This document shows, one piece after another, positions 1 through 7,038 of a stretch of 64,000 bases of DNA. Position numbers and translations under genes: made by a program. Under the pieces are notes generated by a model that made no database searches, was not told the origin of the DNA, and saw only the letters and a program-made list of their open reading frames with translations. Within the stretch, counting starts at the first letter, position 1. Each line of letters opens with the position of its first letter. Source of the stretch: Niabella pedocola (lineage in GTDB: Bacteria; Bacteroidota; Bacteroidia; Chitinophagales; Chitinophagaceae); contig NZ_JAJNEC010000004.1 in the NCBI RefSeq assembly GCF_021044425.1, positions 248,001 to 312,000 on the forward strand. The letters are read 5' to 3'.

Positions 1-202
1 GGGCTAACTGCTGATCCCCCGTCTTATCATATTCAGCGATCCTGCGCTCATCTACAATTCTCCAAAAATTCTTCAGCTTTAACTCATTGTAGTCTTTCCC
101 TTTTATAAACAACCCTTTTACCGAAGCGCGGCCTTTAAACCATATTTCAAATATGGGCCGGTGTTGCTTTTGTATGGCATTGCCAATTTGTTCGGATGTC
201 AT
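1..202 (-). CDS. Small conserved protein, partial (runs off left edge)
   Basis: An open frame of 67 codons starts at ATG 202-200 and is still open at base 1, so the C-terminus is missing. It begins MTSEQIGNAIQKQHRPIF and continues with a basic, globular-looking stretch. From memory it resembles a short Bacteroidota family often mislabelled short-chain dehydrogenase; it has no visible Rossmann GxxxGxG motif, so that name should not be used. A decayed copy of the same gene with its upstream region lies at 16116-16690, which supports this being a real gene. Function unknown. Confidence 0.6.
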   Translation of the reverse strand, partial: MTSEQIGNAIQKQHRPIFEIWFKGRASVKGLFIKGKDYNELKLKNFWRIVDERRIAEYDKTGDQQLA

Positions 203-690
203 ATATAACCTATTTTATAGAAGTTTCTGGCAGCCATTGCTTCAGCCAGTTAAAAGAGCTTTTTAATACCCTGTAACGATTCTGCATGGAACATATAAAG
301 GCTATCGAACGGCAACCCGTTTCCATTCTTTTGTTGAACATCGCTATCCATGCCGATCCTCAATGATAGCCGTTATATATCCAGTTAAGCCAACCGCTGT
401 GTCAAAAATGCATGGCATCAGATTAATTAGTTATCGAATCACGTAAAGGACTAAAGGAACCCCCTTCAACTCCTACATTCTGTTATCAGGCTCCCCTATA
501 GAAACCTAACTGCTATTTATGATTGATTTTGGTTAAACCGCGTTAGCAAAAGAAGAAAGAGACAGCAATACCGGGAACAGGAAACCGAACCGGCCTATAC
601 GCCTTTTGCATTTAGTGAAGATACACTATTTGTTGTCAAACACCGTAAAAATATAAAATTGTGAACAACAGTCTATGATACCGGAAAAAT
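60..690. repeat. Duplicated segment, copy A
   Basis: Long dispersed direct repeat with 16116-16690. Shared blocks in the same order include AGTTATCGAATCACGT (429-444 and 16454-16469), TGTTATCAGG (481-490 and 16505-16514), ATTGATTTTGGTTAAAC (about 522-538 and 16528-16544) and a 19-base purine block (547-565 and 16553-16571), followed by similar sequence around 609-665. The copy spans the start of the left-edge gene and its upstream region. The middle (about 230-410) is poorly conserved. The rest of the 203-886 gap shows no convincing ORF. Confidence 0.75.
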
Positions 691-886
691 TGAAACCTTT
701 AGGAGAAGGTCCCGCATTTGCCGCCTAAATGAAGTATTACAACAACGTGTTTACGGAAAGCATTATCGGGCGCTCAACCATGATTCATTATAACACAAAC
801 GGGTAACGGACCCAATCATTATAAGAGGCTCTATCCATAGAGCAACCACGAAGATTTAAATAAGGATTTTTGACAAAGCTGATCTT

Positions 887-2200
887 TTACATAAATATCC
901 GGCTGCCCGTTTCGCCCATTCTGCCAGGCTTTTTCCTCACTTTTTTAAAGATCACAATGAAGGCAATGATAAGGAATACAGCAACAACACCCCGCACAAC
1001 ATAATATTCATCCCGTTTCCCGTAAGGCGCATTGGTTAACACATTGGGTTGCATATACAGGTAGCCGTTTTTATTGTCGAAAACAAGGTTGAACCGTCGC
1101 AGCAGATCATTGCCCAGTATCATGTTCAGGCCGGCTGTTCCCATCTGTCTTGTCTTATATTCAAATCCGGAAAGTTGATAATTGCCGATACGCAGTTTGG
1201 GAACAATTGCATCATCTAAACCGATCATATCCGCCAGTTCCGTCATGATACGGAGAGGCATGGAAACGTCTTCACTATTGAGGATAGAGGTTCGGGCACC
1301 CGTATCGAACATGACCCAGCCCGTTTGTGTTTTATTCCGGATTGTAAGACTTACGACAATGTAGGGTATTGTACCGCCATCGAGGATAAGGTCATGACGT
1401 GAATAAGCAGCTACCTGGGGAGGCAGGGTATCATGAACCACTAAGAGCCTGTTATTGTAATTTATTTCCAGTATTTTGTCTTTAAACAGAGAGTTGCCGA
1501 TGATAAGGTCTTCATTCTCCTTCATATTCCCGGCAACAGCGATCGATACGCTATCCCACACCAGTTTCCCTATCTGCAGAACATTCTTACTCGCCGAAGA
1601 CACCAGGTTTACGCCATCTGAGTTAGCAAGGGTTACTTTTTGGTCAAAGTTCATTTTTACCTTCCCTACCGACGCCTTGTTAATGACGGTTCCTCCCGCG
1701 CCCATATCCAGCTGTATATTTCTGATCGTTGCACCATTCAATTTTGCCTGAACGTATATTTTACGATTGTCTCCCAGCGTAAAAGGGATGGTGTCAGGCC
1801 TGATGCCTGCCCTGCCTCGTATAAACGTATTGAGATTATTGTACCGGGCCGAGATGCGGGTGTAGCAACTGTCTTTTCCATTCAGCAAAATGATAAAATC
1901 ATAATCGTTTCCATATACAACATCAAATGAAATGGAATCCTGATCTGTAATAAACGTTACCGGATGCGCTTTTTGCGGGAGTTCTACAAAATAACAATCG
2001 GGCTTTTTCTCGGGTAAAACAGCCCAGTAGCCCGTCTTTAAATGATTCCCGTCACGGATGGTAACGGTTTTGGAGGTGGCCTTCACCAATGGCACCGCAT
2101 GTTGCGCGAACAGGGGTAACCTCAGCAGTAAGAAAAGAACGGCAATCATAAAATGGGGAACAACCGTCATTTCTTTAATAGCAGATACGCATCTCATCAT
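887..2200 (-). CDS. Retropepsin-like aspartic protease, membrane-anchored
   Basis: Protein of about 437 residues from the start at 2200; an in-frame Met at 2170 directly precedes the hydrophobic segment and is an alternative start. An N-terminal signal peptide is followed by an unassigned region and two retroviral-type aspartyl protease half-domains. The first has D-M-G-A-G-G-T near residue 165 (Thr of DTG replaced by Met); the second has a canonical F-D-T-G-A near residue 299. A single C-terminal transmembrane helix with a basic tail (about 400-420) should anchor it with the protease outside the cytoplasm. The two half-sites could form an intramolecular dimer (inference). Substrate unknown. 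It appears monocistronic. Confidence 0.75.
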   Translation of the reverse strand: MMRCVSAIKEMTVVPHFMIAVLFLLLRLPLFAQHAVPLVKATSKTVTIRDGNHLKTGYWAVLPEKKPDCYFVELPQKAHPVTFITDQDSISFDVVYGNDYDFIILLNGKDSCYTRISARYNNLNTFIRGRAGIRPDTIPFTLGDNRKIYVQAKLNGATIRNIQLDMGAGGTVINKASVGKVKMNFDQKVTLANSDGVNLVSSASKNVLQIGKLVWDSVSIAVAGNMKENEDLIIGNSLFKDKILEINYNNRLLVVHDTLPPQVAAYSRHDLILDGGTIPYIVVSLTIRNKTQTGWVMFDTGARTSILNSEDVSMPLRIMTELADMIGLDDAIVPKLRIGNYQLSGFEYKTRQMGTAGLNMILGNDLLRRFNLVFDNKNGYLYMQPNVLTNAPYGKRDEYYVVRGVVAVFLIIAFIVIFKKVRKKPGRMGETGSRIFM

Positions 2201-3155
2201 ATCAGTTTTTAATACCAACCTATCCGGGCAACCGGATACATCTATTTGAATAGCCTGCAAAGCAGTTCAGGACCCGCCACCGGCTCGTTGATATTGGAGC
2301 AATGCCAGGCAGCAGCGGCATGTGCTGCCGGGTTTATAGTTGTGCATGATCAGGCCACTACTGTGCAAATTTACTTTGCCATCATAAAAACAAGGCATAA
2401 TTGTTACAAAGGGGCGGAAAAATGTGATGAATCCGGCCATCAGCATTGGAGCACCGGGAATGCTTATTTATGAAGTCCTGTCAAAGGCCGCCTGTACTAT
2501 AGAACACCGCTGCATAAGAATAATCCGCAGCTCATATACTCATCTCGTTTACCGGATCAAGCGGTAAAAAGAACAGACCGGAAATGCGCCGTATCGTTAT
2601 GATCCGGGAAAACAGCAGCCCCCGCCCGCTTGTTTAAATTTAACAATTGCAATAGAAACAAATAACAAATAATCGCTATATTTATAATACAAACAAAATC
2701 TAACCGGTATGATACTACAAAAAATGGGGCACAGTCCCCCGGTACGGGCGGCACCTTTACTGTAACCGGCCGACACAAATAGTAAACCTGGAGACCACCG
2801 GCGCCGGCAACCATTTCGTCATTTATGAAAAAGATAGCGCTTCACCCGCCATAAAATTTCATTTCCGTATACAGTATGCAGTGCATTCTGGGAACCGGCA
2901 ACTAACAGCTATTATTACCGCTCTAAATCCATTGCCATGAGCCCGCCACGTAGCAACACCATAGCGCTCTAACCAATATTGCATAGAAACAGCCACGGGT
3001 CAGCAGGATGTTCCCGCATTATTTGAAACCGCCTGCCGTAATCGGCATCAGGCGGAAGGCAGGACTATGCAAAAATTGTGCACCGGCTTTTATGAACTTT
3101 CTTTTTGTTCCGGGAAAGAAGTTCACCAATACCCTCCGGTGAACCATTACGAAAA
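2201..3155. other. Gap with no convincing gene
   Basis: About 950 bases with only short overlapping frames on both strands and no recognisable domain. The region around 2700-2790 encodes a short Gly/Thr-rich stretch ending in a stop that could be a gene remnant, but this is weak. No transposase, RNA gene or strong repeat was recognised. Confidence 0.4.
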
Positions 3156-3692
3156 ATGTTTATTATGATTTATTTCAGACAACAAACAACATTCAGCCAG
3201 ACAGAACTGGCAGCACTGCTGGACGTATCTAAAAGCAGTATTTCCATGCATGAGAAAGGCGGACGTTCTTTGCCACTGGAGGCCGAACGCCAGCTCCTGG
3301 CCTTACAAAAAGCCTGGACCCTCTTTCTGCAGGAACCTCCATTTGCAGATTACGCTTTTATAGCAACGTCCACCGGCTTTACGCGTCTCCGGTCGCTGTT
3401 AAACACTTGTACACAAAGGGCTGCGGCCGATGCCGTACGTTACAGCCAGCAACTGGAAAAAATACGTGATACCTGTAAAACCCTCGAGCGAAAACAACGC
3501 TTTCTACGCTACTTAATGCAGCAGGAAAGCCCCGCAGCCATTCCGCAGCCGGTTTTAAAAAACCTGGAACTGGAGATCCGGAACCGGCTGAAAAATTGCA
3601 GTATGGAACATCAGCGGATCCTCATTTTCCGTATCAATCTTTCCACTGCATTACAGCAGGTAGCCCTGGCAGCCGGCAAAGGATTGCCCTGA
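3156..3692 (+). CDS. HTH protein with coiled-coil C-terminus
   Basis: Protein of about 178 residues; the Met at 3156 is preferred because it aligns the HTH with that of the paralogue at 4557. Residues about 8-50 form an XRE-like helix-turn-helix (S-Q-T-E-L-A-A-L-L-D-V-S-K-S-S-I-S), followed by a Leu-rich helix and a long basic amphipathic segment likely to be coiled coil. It is first of three small same-strand genes with a 4557 paralogue sharing the layout HTH, then A-L-x-K-x-W-T-like helix, then coiled coil. An intrinsic terminator follows at 3696-3740. It is probably a DNA-binding protein; the target is unknown. Confidence 0.65.
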   Translation: MFIMIYFRQQTTFSQTELAALLDVSKSSISMHEKGGRSLPLEAERQLLALQKAWTLFLQEPPFADYAFIATSTGFTRLRSLLNTCTQRAAADAVRYSQQLEKIRDTCKTLERKQRFLRYLMQQESPAAIPQPVLKNLELEIRNRLKNCSMEHQRILIFRINLSTALQQVALAAGKGLP

Positions 3693-3695
3693 AAT

Positions 3696-3740
3696 ACCCC
3701 TGTTAAATATTCTTTAATGCGGCTCACAGGGGTCCTTTTT
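3696..3740 (+). terminator. Intrinsic terminator after HTH gene
   Basis: Perfect 8-base arms ACCCCTGT (3696-3703) and ACAGGGGT (3726-3733) are separated by 22 bases and followed by a T5 run. It lies just past the stop of the 3156-3692 gene. Confidence 0.65.
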
Positions 3741-3921
3741 GGAACCATCGCCGCCTTAGGTTTGGTATATCGTTAACCGAGGCCCTTGCAATTGCCAGCG
3801 GGCCCGTTGGGTTCAACCGGTGGAACCCGGCCGGCCGGCAGCCCGGAAGCGGCTCCTGAAAATCCGCGGACAGGATTTGTTTCCGGGTGGCTCCGGGAAG
3901 GGCTTCACAAAAATTTACATT

Positions 3922-4332
3922 ATGTCAGATATTATTCAACAATTCAAGACCACCGCCGAATGTGATGCGGCGTTGTCGGTTGCAGCAAAAAAGCAGAAAT
4001 CGCTACAGAAAAAACAGCGAACCATATCCGAGCAAAAAGAACAATACCAGGAAACCGCTTCGGATATCCTGCTTGAGATCGCTGCCAGGGAGAAAGACAT
4101 CGCCGGTTACAGGCAGCGGCTTGAAACGGAACTAAGTCCAAAAGACCGGGATGAAACCCAGGACAAGCTGGTAAAGGCGGAATACAGCCTGTACCTGCTG
4201 CAACGCCGCGAGCGCAGCTACAGCCTGCCGGAACTGGCCGTTAAGGATTTCGACCTCAGCGAACTGGATCATGGGGTAACCAGCGTGGCGGAATTTATCG
4301 CAGCTGTGGAAGCCCGTAAAGCAGCGATCTAA
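3922..4332 (+). CDS. Small coiled-coil hypothetical protein
   Basis: Protein of 136 residues from the ATG at 3922; the frame is open further upstream to 3820, but that extension is Pro/Gly/Arg-rich and unlike the rest. The product is rich in Gln, Glu, Lys and Ala with long heptad-like helices (residues about 5-100) and an acidic C-terminus. No enzymatic motif is visible. It lies between two HTH/coiled-coil paralogues (3156 and 4557), which suggests the three belong together, perhaps as partners through their coiled coils (inference). A 163-bp foldback element separates it from the 4557 gene. Confidence 0.65.
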   Translation: MSDIIQQFKTTAECDAALSVAAKKQKSLQKKQRTISEQKEQYQETASDILLEIAAREKDIAGYRQRLETELSPKDRDETQDKLVKAEYSLYLLQRRERSYSLPELAVKDFDLSELDHGVTSVAEFIAAVEARKAAI

Positions 4333-4347
4333 AAAACTGAAGATTGA

Positions 4348-4510
4348 GGCTGTTTTAAAAGTCTTGGTATGATGCCGGCCTTGTCCGTTCTTCCGGAAAT
4401 GATGTGCTAGATGCCGAATCAAGTTCGGTATGACAATGAAACCAAGTTCAAAACAGCAACTAATCAGGCCCGGCATATCCGTGGTTGGTGGCATGACTTT
4501 TAAAACAGCC
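4348..4510. repeat. Foldback (MITE-like) element with 16-bp terminal inverted repeats
   Basis: The ends are exact inverted repeats: GGCTGTTTTAAAAGTC at 4348-4363 and its reverse complement at 4495-4510. Inside, GCCGGCC near 4374-4380 faces a GGCCCGGC stretch near 4467-4474, and a small hairpin CCGAA/TTCGG sits at 4414-4428. No ORF fits. I see no clear target-site duplication. Confidence 0.65.
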
Positions 4511-4556
4511 TTTTTCAACATACACCCATTCTTATTTACCAATAAAAAATACCATC

Positions 4557-5090
4557 ATGAAACCCATTGCAAATGCCCTCCCTATATCCGTCAGCGAACA
4601 GGCCCGGTTACTGAATATTCCCGTTGCACAGATCCGTCGCATTTACCAGGGTGCTACGAATATTCCCGCGGCGGCCTTAGAAAAAATGGCAACGCTACAA
4701 CGCATTTGGACCGCTTTAGAAGAAAGCAGCACCGCAAGTGCGTATACCAACCCTGAAGCCGAACATGACGCCATAACAGACCGGTTCCAGCAACTGCAGT
4801 ATAAAACAAAGAGCAGGCGCCTGCACCTGGAATATGAGGCATTCCTGATTGAAGATCGCGCCCTTCTCCTGATCGAAAAAATGAGGTTGATGCAACAACT
4901 GGTAACAGCAGGATCTGAGGAAGGCATTAATAAAAAAGAGTTGGACCTGCAAAAAGACGGGCTCGAAGAAAAAATAAACAATGCCGGCCACTCCCGGCTA
5001 CCGGCCATCCGTATGGAATTGGCACTTGTGAAAGATATGGAACAAGGCATCGAGGAAGTACTCAGGAAAAATATACGATTTGAGATTTGA
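4557..5090 (+). CDS. HTH protein with coiled-coil C-terminus, paralogue of 3156
   Basis: Protein of 177 residues. The N-terminus (about 8-45) carries an HTH-like stretch (S-E-Q-A-R-L-L-N-I-P-V-A-Q-I-R-R-I-Y-Q-G), then a short helix with T-L-Q-R-I-W-T-A-L matching the A-L-Q-K-A-W-T-L-F block of the 3156 protein, then about 110 residues of charged Leu/Glu/Lys-rich coiled coil. The ATG at 4557 is preceded by an A-rich stretch, as usual in this phylum. Both family members are too small to carry an effector enzyme, so a regulatory or structural DNA-binding role is inferred. A three-copy tandem repeat begins 18 bases after the stop. Confidence 0.65.
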   Translation: MKPIANALPISVSEQARLLNIPVAQIRRIYQGATNIPAAALEKMATLQRIWTALEESSTASAYTNPEAEHDAITDRFQQLQYKTKSRRLHLEYEAFLIEDRALLLIEKMRLMQQLVTAGSEEGINKKELDLQKDGLEEKINNAGHSRLPAIRMELALVKDMEQGIEEVLRKNIRFEI

Positions 5091-5108
5091 ACCATTAGAT
5101 TTCAGCAT

Positions 5109-5560
5109 GGAGATCCATATCTTTTTGTTAAGGCCGCAGATGCGCAGATTTAGTACTGGCTTTAATCATACTCAAAAAATAGCGTAACGAGAGCGCCGCG
5201 GGCGCCATCAGCGTATCTGCGGCAATAATAAAAAACGCGCTTAGGTAAACGGCATTGAATGGAGATCCATGTCTTTTCGTTAAGGCCGCAGATGCGCAGA
5301 TTTGGTACCGGCTTTAATCATACTCAAAAAATAGCGCAGCGAGAGCGCCGCAGGCGCCATCAGTGTATCTGCGGCAATAATAAAAAATGTGTTTACGTAA
5401 AGACATTGATTTGAGCATTAAGATCCATGTCGTTTTGTTAAGGCCTCAGATGCGCAGATTTGGCACAGACCAACTTTAGTCATACTCAAAAAATAGCGCA
5501 GCGAGAGCGGTGCGCAGGCGCTATTAGCATATCGTTTAGGTAAACAGCATTGATCTGAGA
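5109..5560. repeat. Three tandem copies of a 150-160 bp intergenic repeat
   Basis: Copies start near 5109, 5261 and 5419. Each has the order AGATCCAT, GTTAAGGCC, CAGATGCGCAGATTT, a conserved ATACTCAAAAAATAGCG block, an inverted GCGCC/GGCGC core, and a TAGGTAAAC or ACGTAAAG end; copy 3 is more divergent and lacks part of the TCTGCGGC block. There is no ORF. The spacing and lack of short identical repeats with unique spacers rule out CRISPR. Confidence 0.8.
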
Positions 5561-5597
5561 TTCGATATTTTAGATTGGAGCACCACAGATATCAAGA

Positions 5598-5696
5598 AAT
5601 GAGCAGCCAGCACCGGACAGCATTCCTCCCTAAACCCAAACCTTATTTTTACGAATGCAGGGAGGACTGATACCGCCCATAGACCGGCTGCTCATT
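5598..5696. repeat. Small foldback element
   Basis: Exact 11-base inverted ends AATGAGCAGCC (5598-5608) and GGCTGCTCATT (5686-5696), with a further inner CTCCCT/AGGGAG pair. It lies between the tandem repeat and the CsbD gene, and carries no ORF. It could act as a transcript-end hairpin or be a REP-type element. Confidence 0.5.
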
Positions 5697-5747
5697 ACCA
5701 GGGGTAGTTTATCGCCCGCGTTTTGTTGCACTAATGGTACAAACGGG

Positions 5748-5948
5748 CTAATCAAATTTCATTTTTTCTATGTATGCATTGATCGCCTCCTTGGTTTCGC
5801 CGGTCTTCTTTTGAATGCGGCCGATCAGCTCTTCTTCTTTCCCCTCTTCATAAAGTAATTCATCGTCGGTGAGCTCCGCCCATTTATGTTTGAGATGTCC
5901 CTTAACGATGTTCCAGTTTCCTTTTAATTTGTCTTGCAATGTACTCAT
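5748..5948 (-). CDS. CsbD family stress protein
   Basis: Protein of 66 residues with the typical CsbD-like pattern: N-terminal K-L-K-G-N-W-N-I-V-K-G, then a central W-A-E-L-T-D-D-E-L, then the G-x-x-E-E-L-I-G-R-I-Q-K-K-T-G block. CsbD proteins are small, soluble, mostly helical general-stress proteins of unknown biochemical role. It sits beside a histone-like basic protein gene on the same strand, consistent with a small stress-gene group. A second, more divergent CsbD-like gene is at 13556. Confidence 0.9.
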   Translation of the reverse strand: MSTLQDKLKGNWNIVKGHLKHKWAELTDDELLYEEGKEEELIGRIQKKTGETKEAINAYIEKMKFD

Positions 5949-6037
5949 GACTTTTTCTTTTAAGGTTAATAATAGTGCGTTGCCCTGCTTTCAGTAAAAG
6001 CGAAGCACAGGGGCATACCGGATGTTTCGATACCGGT

Positions 6038-6376
6038 TTATTTTTTTGATGCCGTTTTCTTAGGGGCTGTTTTCCGGGCGGTCTTTTTCTTAGCGGCTGC
6101 TTTACGAGGCCCTGTTTTTTTGGCTGCGACCTTTTTAGGCGCCGCTTTTTTCGATGCGGCCTTCTTTGAAGCAGTCTTTTTCGCTGCTGTCTTTTTTGAC
6201 GCCGCTTTCTTAGGTACCTTTGCCCCTTCTTCCCGGGCTTCAGACAACCCGATGGCGATGGCCTGTTTCCTGCTGGTGACCTTTTTACCGCTTCTGCCAC
6301 TTTTTAATGCCCCATGCTTCATTTCATGCATGGCTCTTTCAACTTTACTTCCGGCCTTTTTTGAATATTTTGCCAT
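6038..6376 (-). CDS. Histone H1-like Lys/Ala-rich protein (DUF6496-type)
   Basis: Protein of 112 residues; the start at 6376 begins M-A-K-Y-S-K-K-A-G. The first half (to about 60) is a short globular basic domain containing M-H-E-M-K-H-G and S-R-K-Q-A-I-A-I-G-L-S-E-A-R. The second half is a low-complexity run of A-A-K-K, A-S-K-K and A-P-K-K units. Such tails resemble eukaryotic linker histones and bind DNA non-specifically, so a nucleoid role is likely. The repetitive tail makes length variation by slippage likely. A longer antisense-free frame (5902-6300) is only a shifted reading of the same repeat. Confidence 0.85.
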   Translation of the reverse strand: MAKYSKKAGSKVERAMHEMKHGALKSGRSGKKVTSRKQAIAIGLSEAREEGAKVPKKAASKKTAAKKTASKKAASKKAAPKKVAAKKTGPRKAAAKKKTARKTAPKKTASKK

Positions 6377-6549
6377 AGTAAAAAATTTAAAGGGTTTATA
6401 ATAAAAGATGGGGTCAAAAACACTGCCACTTTTACGTTGCATATGGTGAAAACAATACACGGCACATCTGAAACTGTCTGAACTCAGCAGATCTGGAGCA
6501 ATCTTTGTACTAAAATAAGCGCATCCTGTAATACATAAAAGAAATCATT

Positions 6550-6939
6550 ATGGAAAAACAGCTTCTTGAACTCGAAAAAAAATACTGGAAAGCCATGGAA
6601 GACCACGATTTCAAAACTGTGGAAAATCTTACCCGCTTCCCATGCATTGTAGCCGGCCGTACCGGTGTAAGAACGATGCATGCGGCGGAATTTCAACAAA
6701 TGTTTGAATCCGGCGCAGGCCGGCAATTAAAGGTCCTGGATATTTCCGGTGCCCAATCGCAGGTCATCAATGAAGACACGGCTATCATTGCGTACCGGAT
6801 CGGGTTTGAATATATTACCGGGGAAAACCGGTCTTCATTCAGGTGTGTATGTGCATCTACCTGGGTAAAGGAAAACGATAACTGGGTATGCGCGCTGCAT
6901 ACAGAAACAGATTTAAACGAACAGCCCGCGGGGGCCTGA
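6550..6939 (+). CDS. NTF2-like / DUF4440-SnoaL-type protein
   Basis: Protein of 129 residues that starts with a helix E-L-E-K-K-Y-W-K-A-M-E-D-H-D, the usual opening of DUF4440/SnoaL-like cone folds, followed by alternating strands and a C-terminal S-T-W-V-K-E-N-D-N-W-V-C-A-L-H-T-E-T-D motif typical of the family. Members are single-domain proteins that bind or turn over small ligands, and the precise function cannot be predicted. It is transcribed convergently with the GH2 gene at 7039. Confidence 0.8.
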   Translation: MEKQLLELEKKYWKAMEDHDFKTVENLTRFPCIVAGRTGVRTMHAAEFQQMFESGAGRQLKVLDISGAQSQVINEDTAIIAYRIGFEYITGENRSSFRCVCASTWVKENDNWVCALHTETDLNEQPAGA

Positions 6940-7038
6940 GCACTTACCGGCACCCTTTACCGGGATGCCGGGTTATGAGGCGGGCAACCAGCATTCAGCA
7001 CTAGCCGGCGCGCCGGTAATATCAGGTCCCAGGACTTC

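Noticed and set aside
5109..5560. Possible CRISPR array
   Set aside because: Repeats of about 150 bp with no short repeat-spacer structure and no cas genes.
5902..6300. 132-codon minus-strand ORF rich in Arg/Lys/Gln
   Set aside because: It is the same Lys/Ala repeat of the histone-like gene read in a shifted frame.
6947..6973. CCGGCA/TGCCGG hairpin between the NTF2-like and GH2 genes as a terminator
   Set aside because: Short arms and no T-run on either strand.
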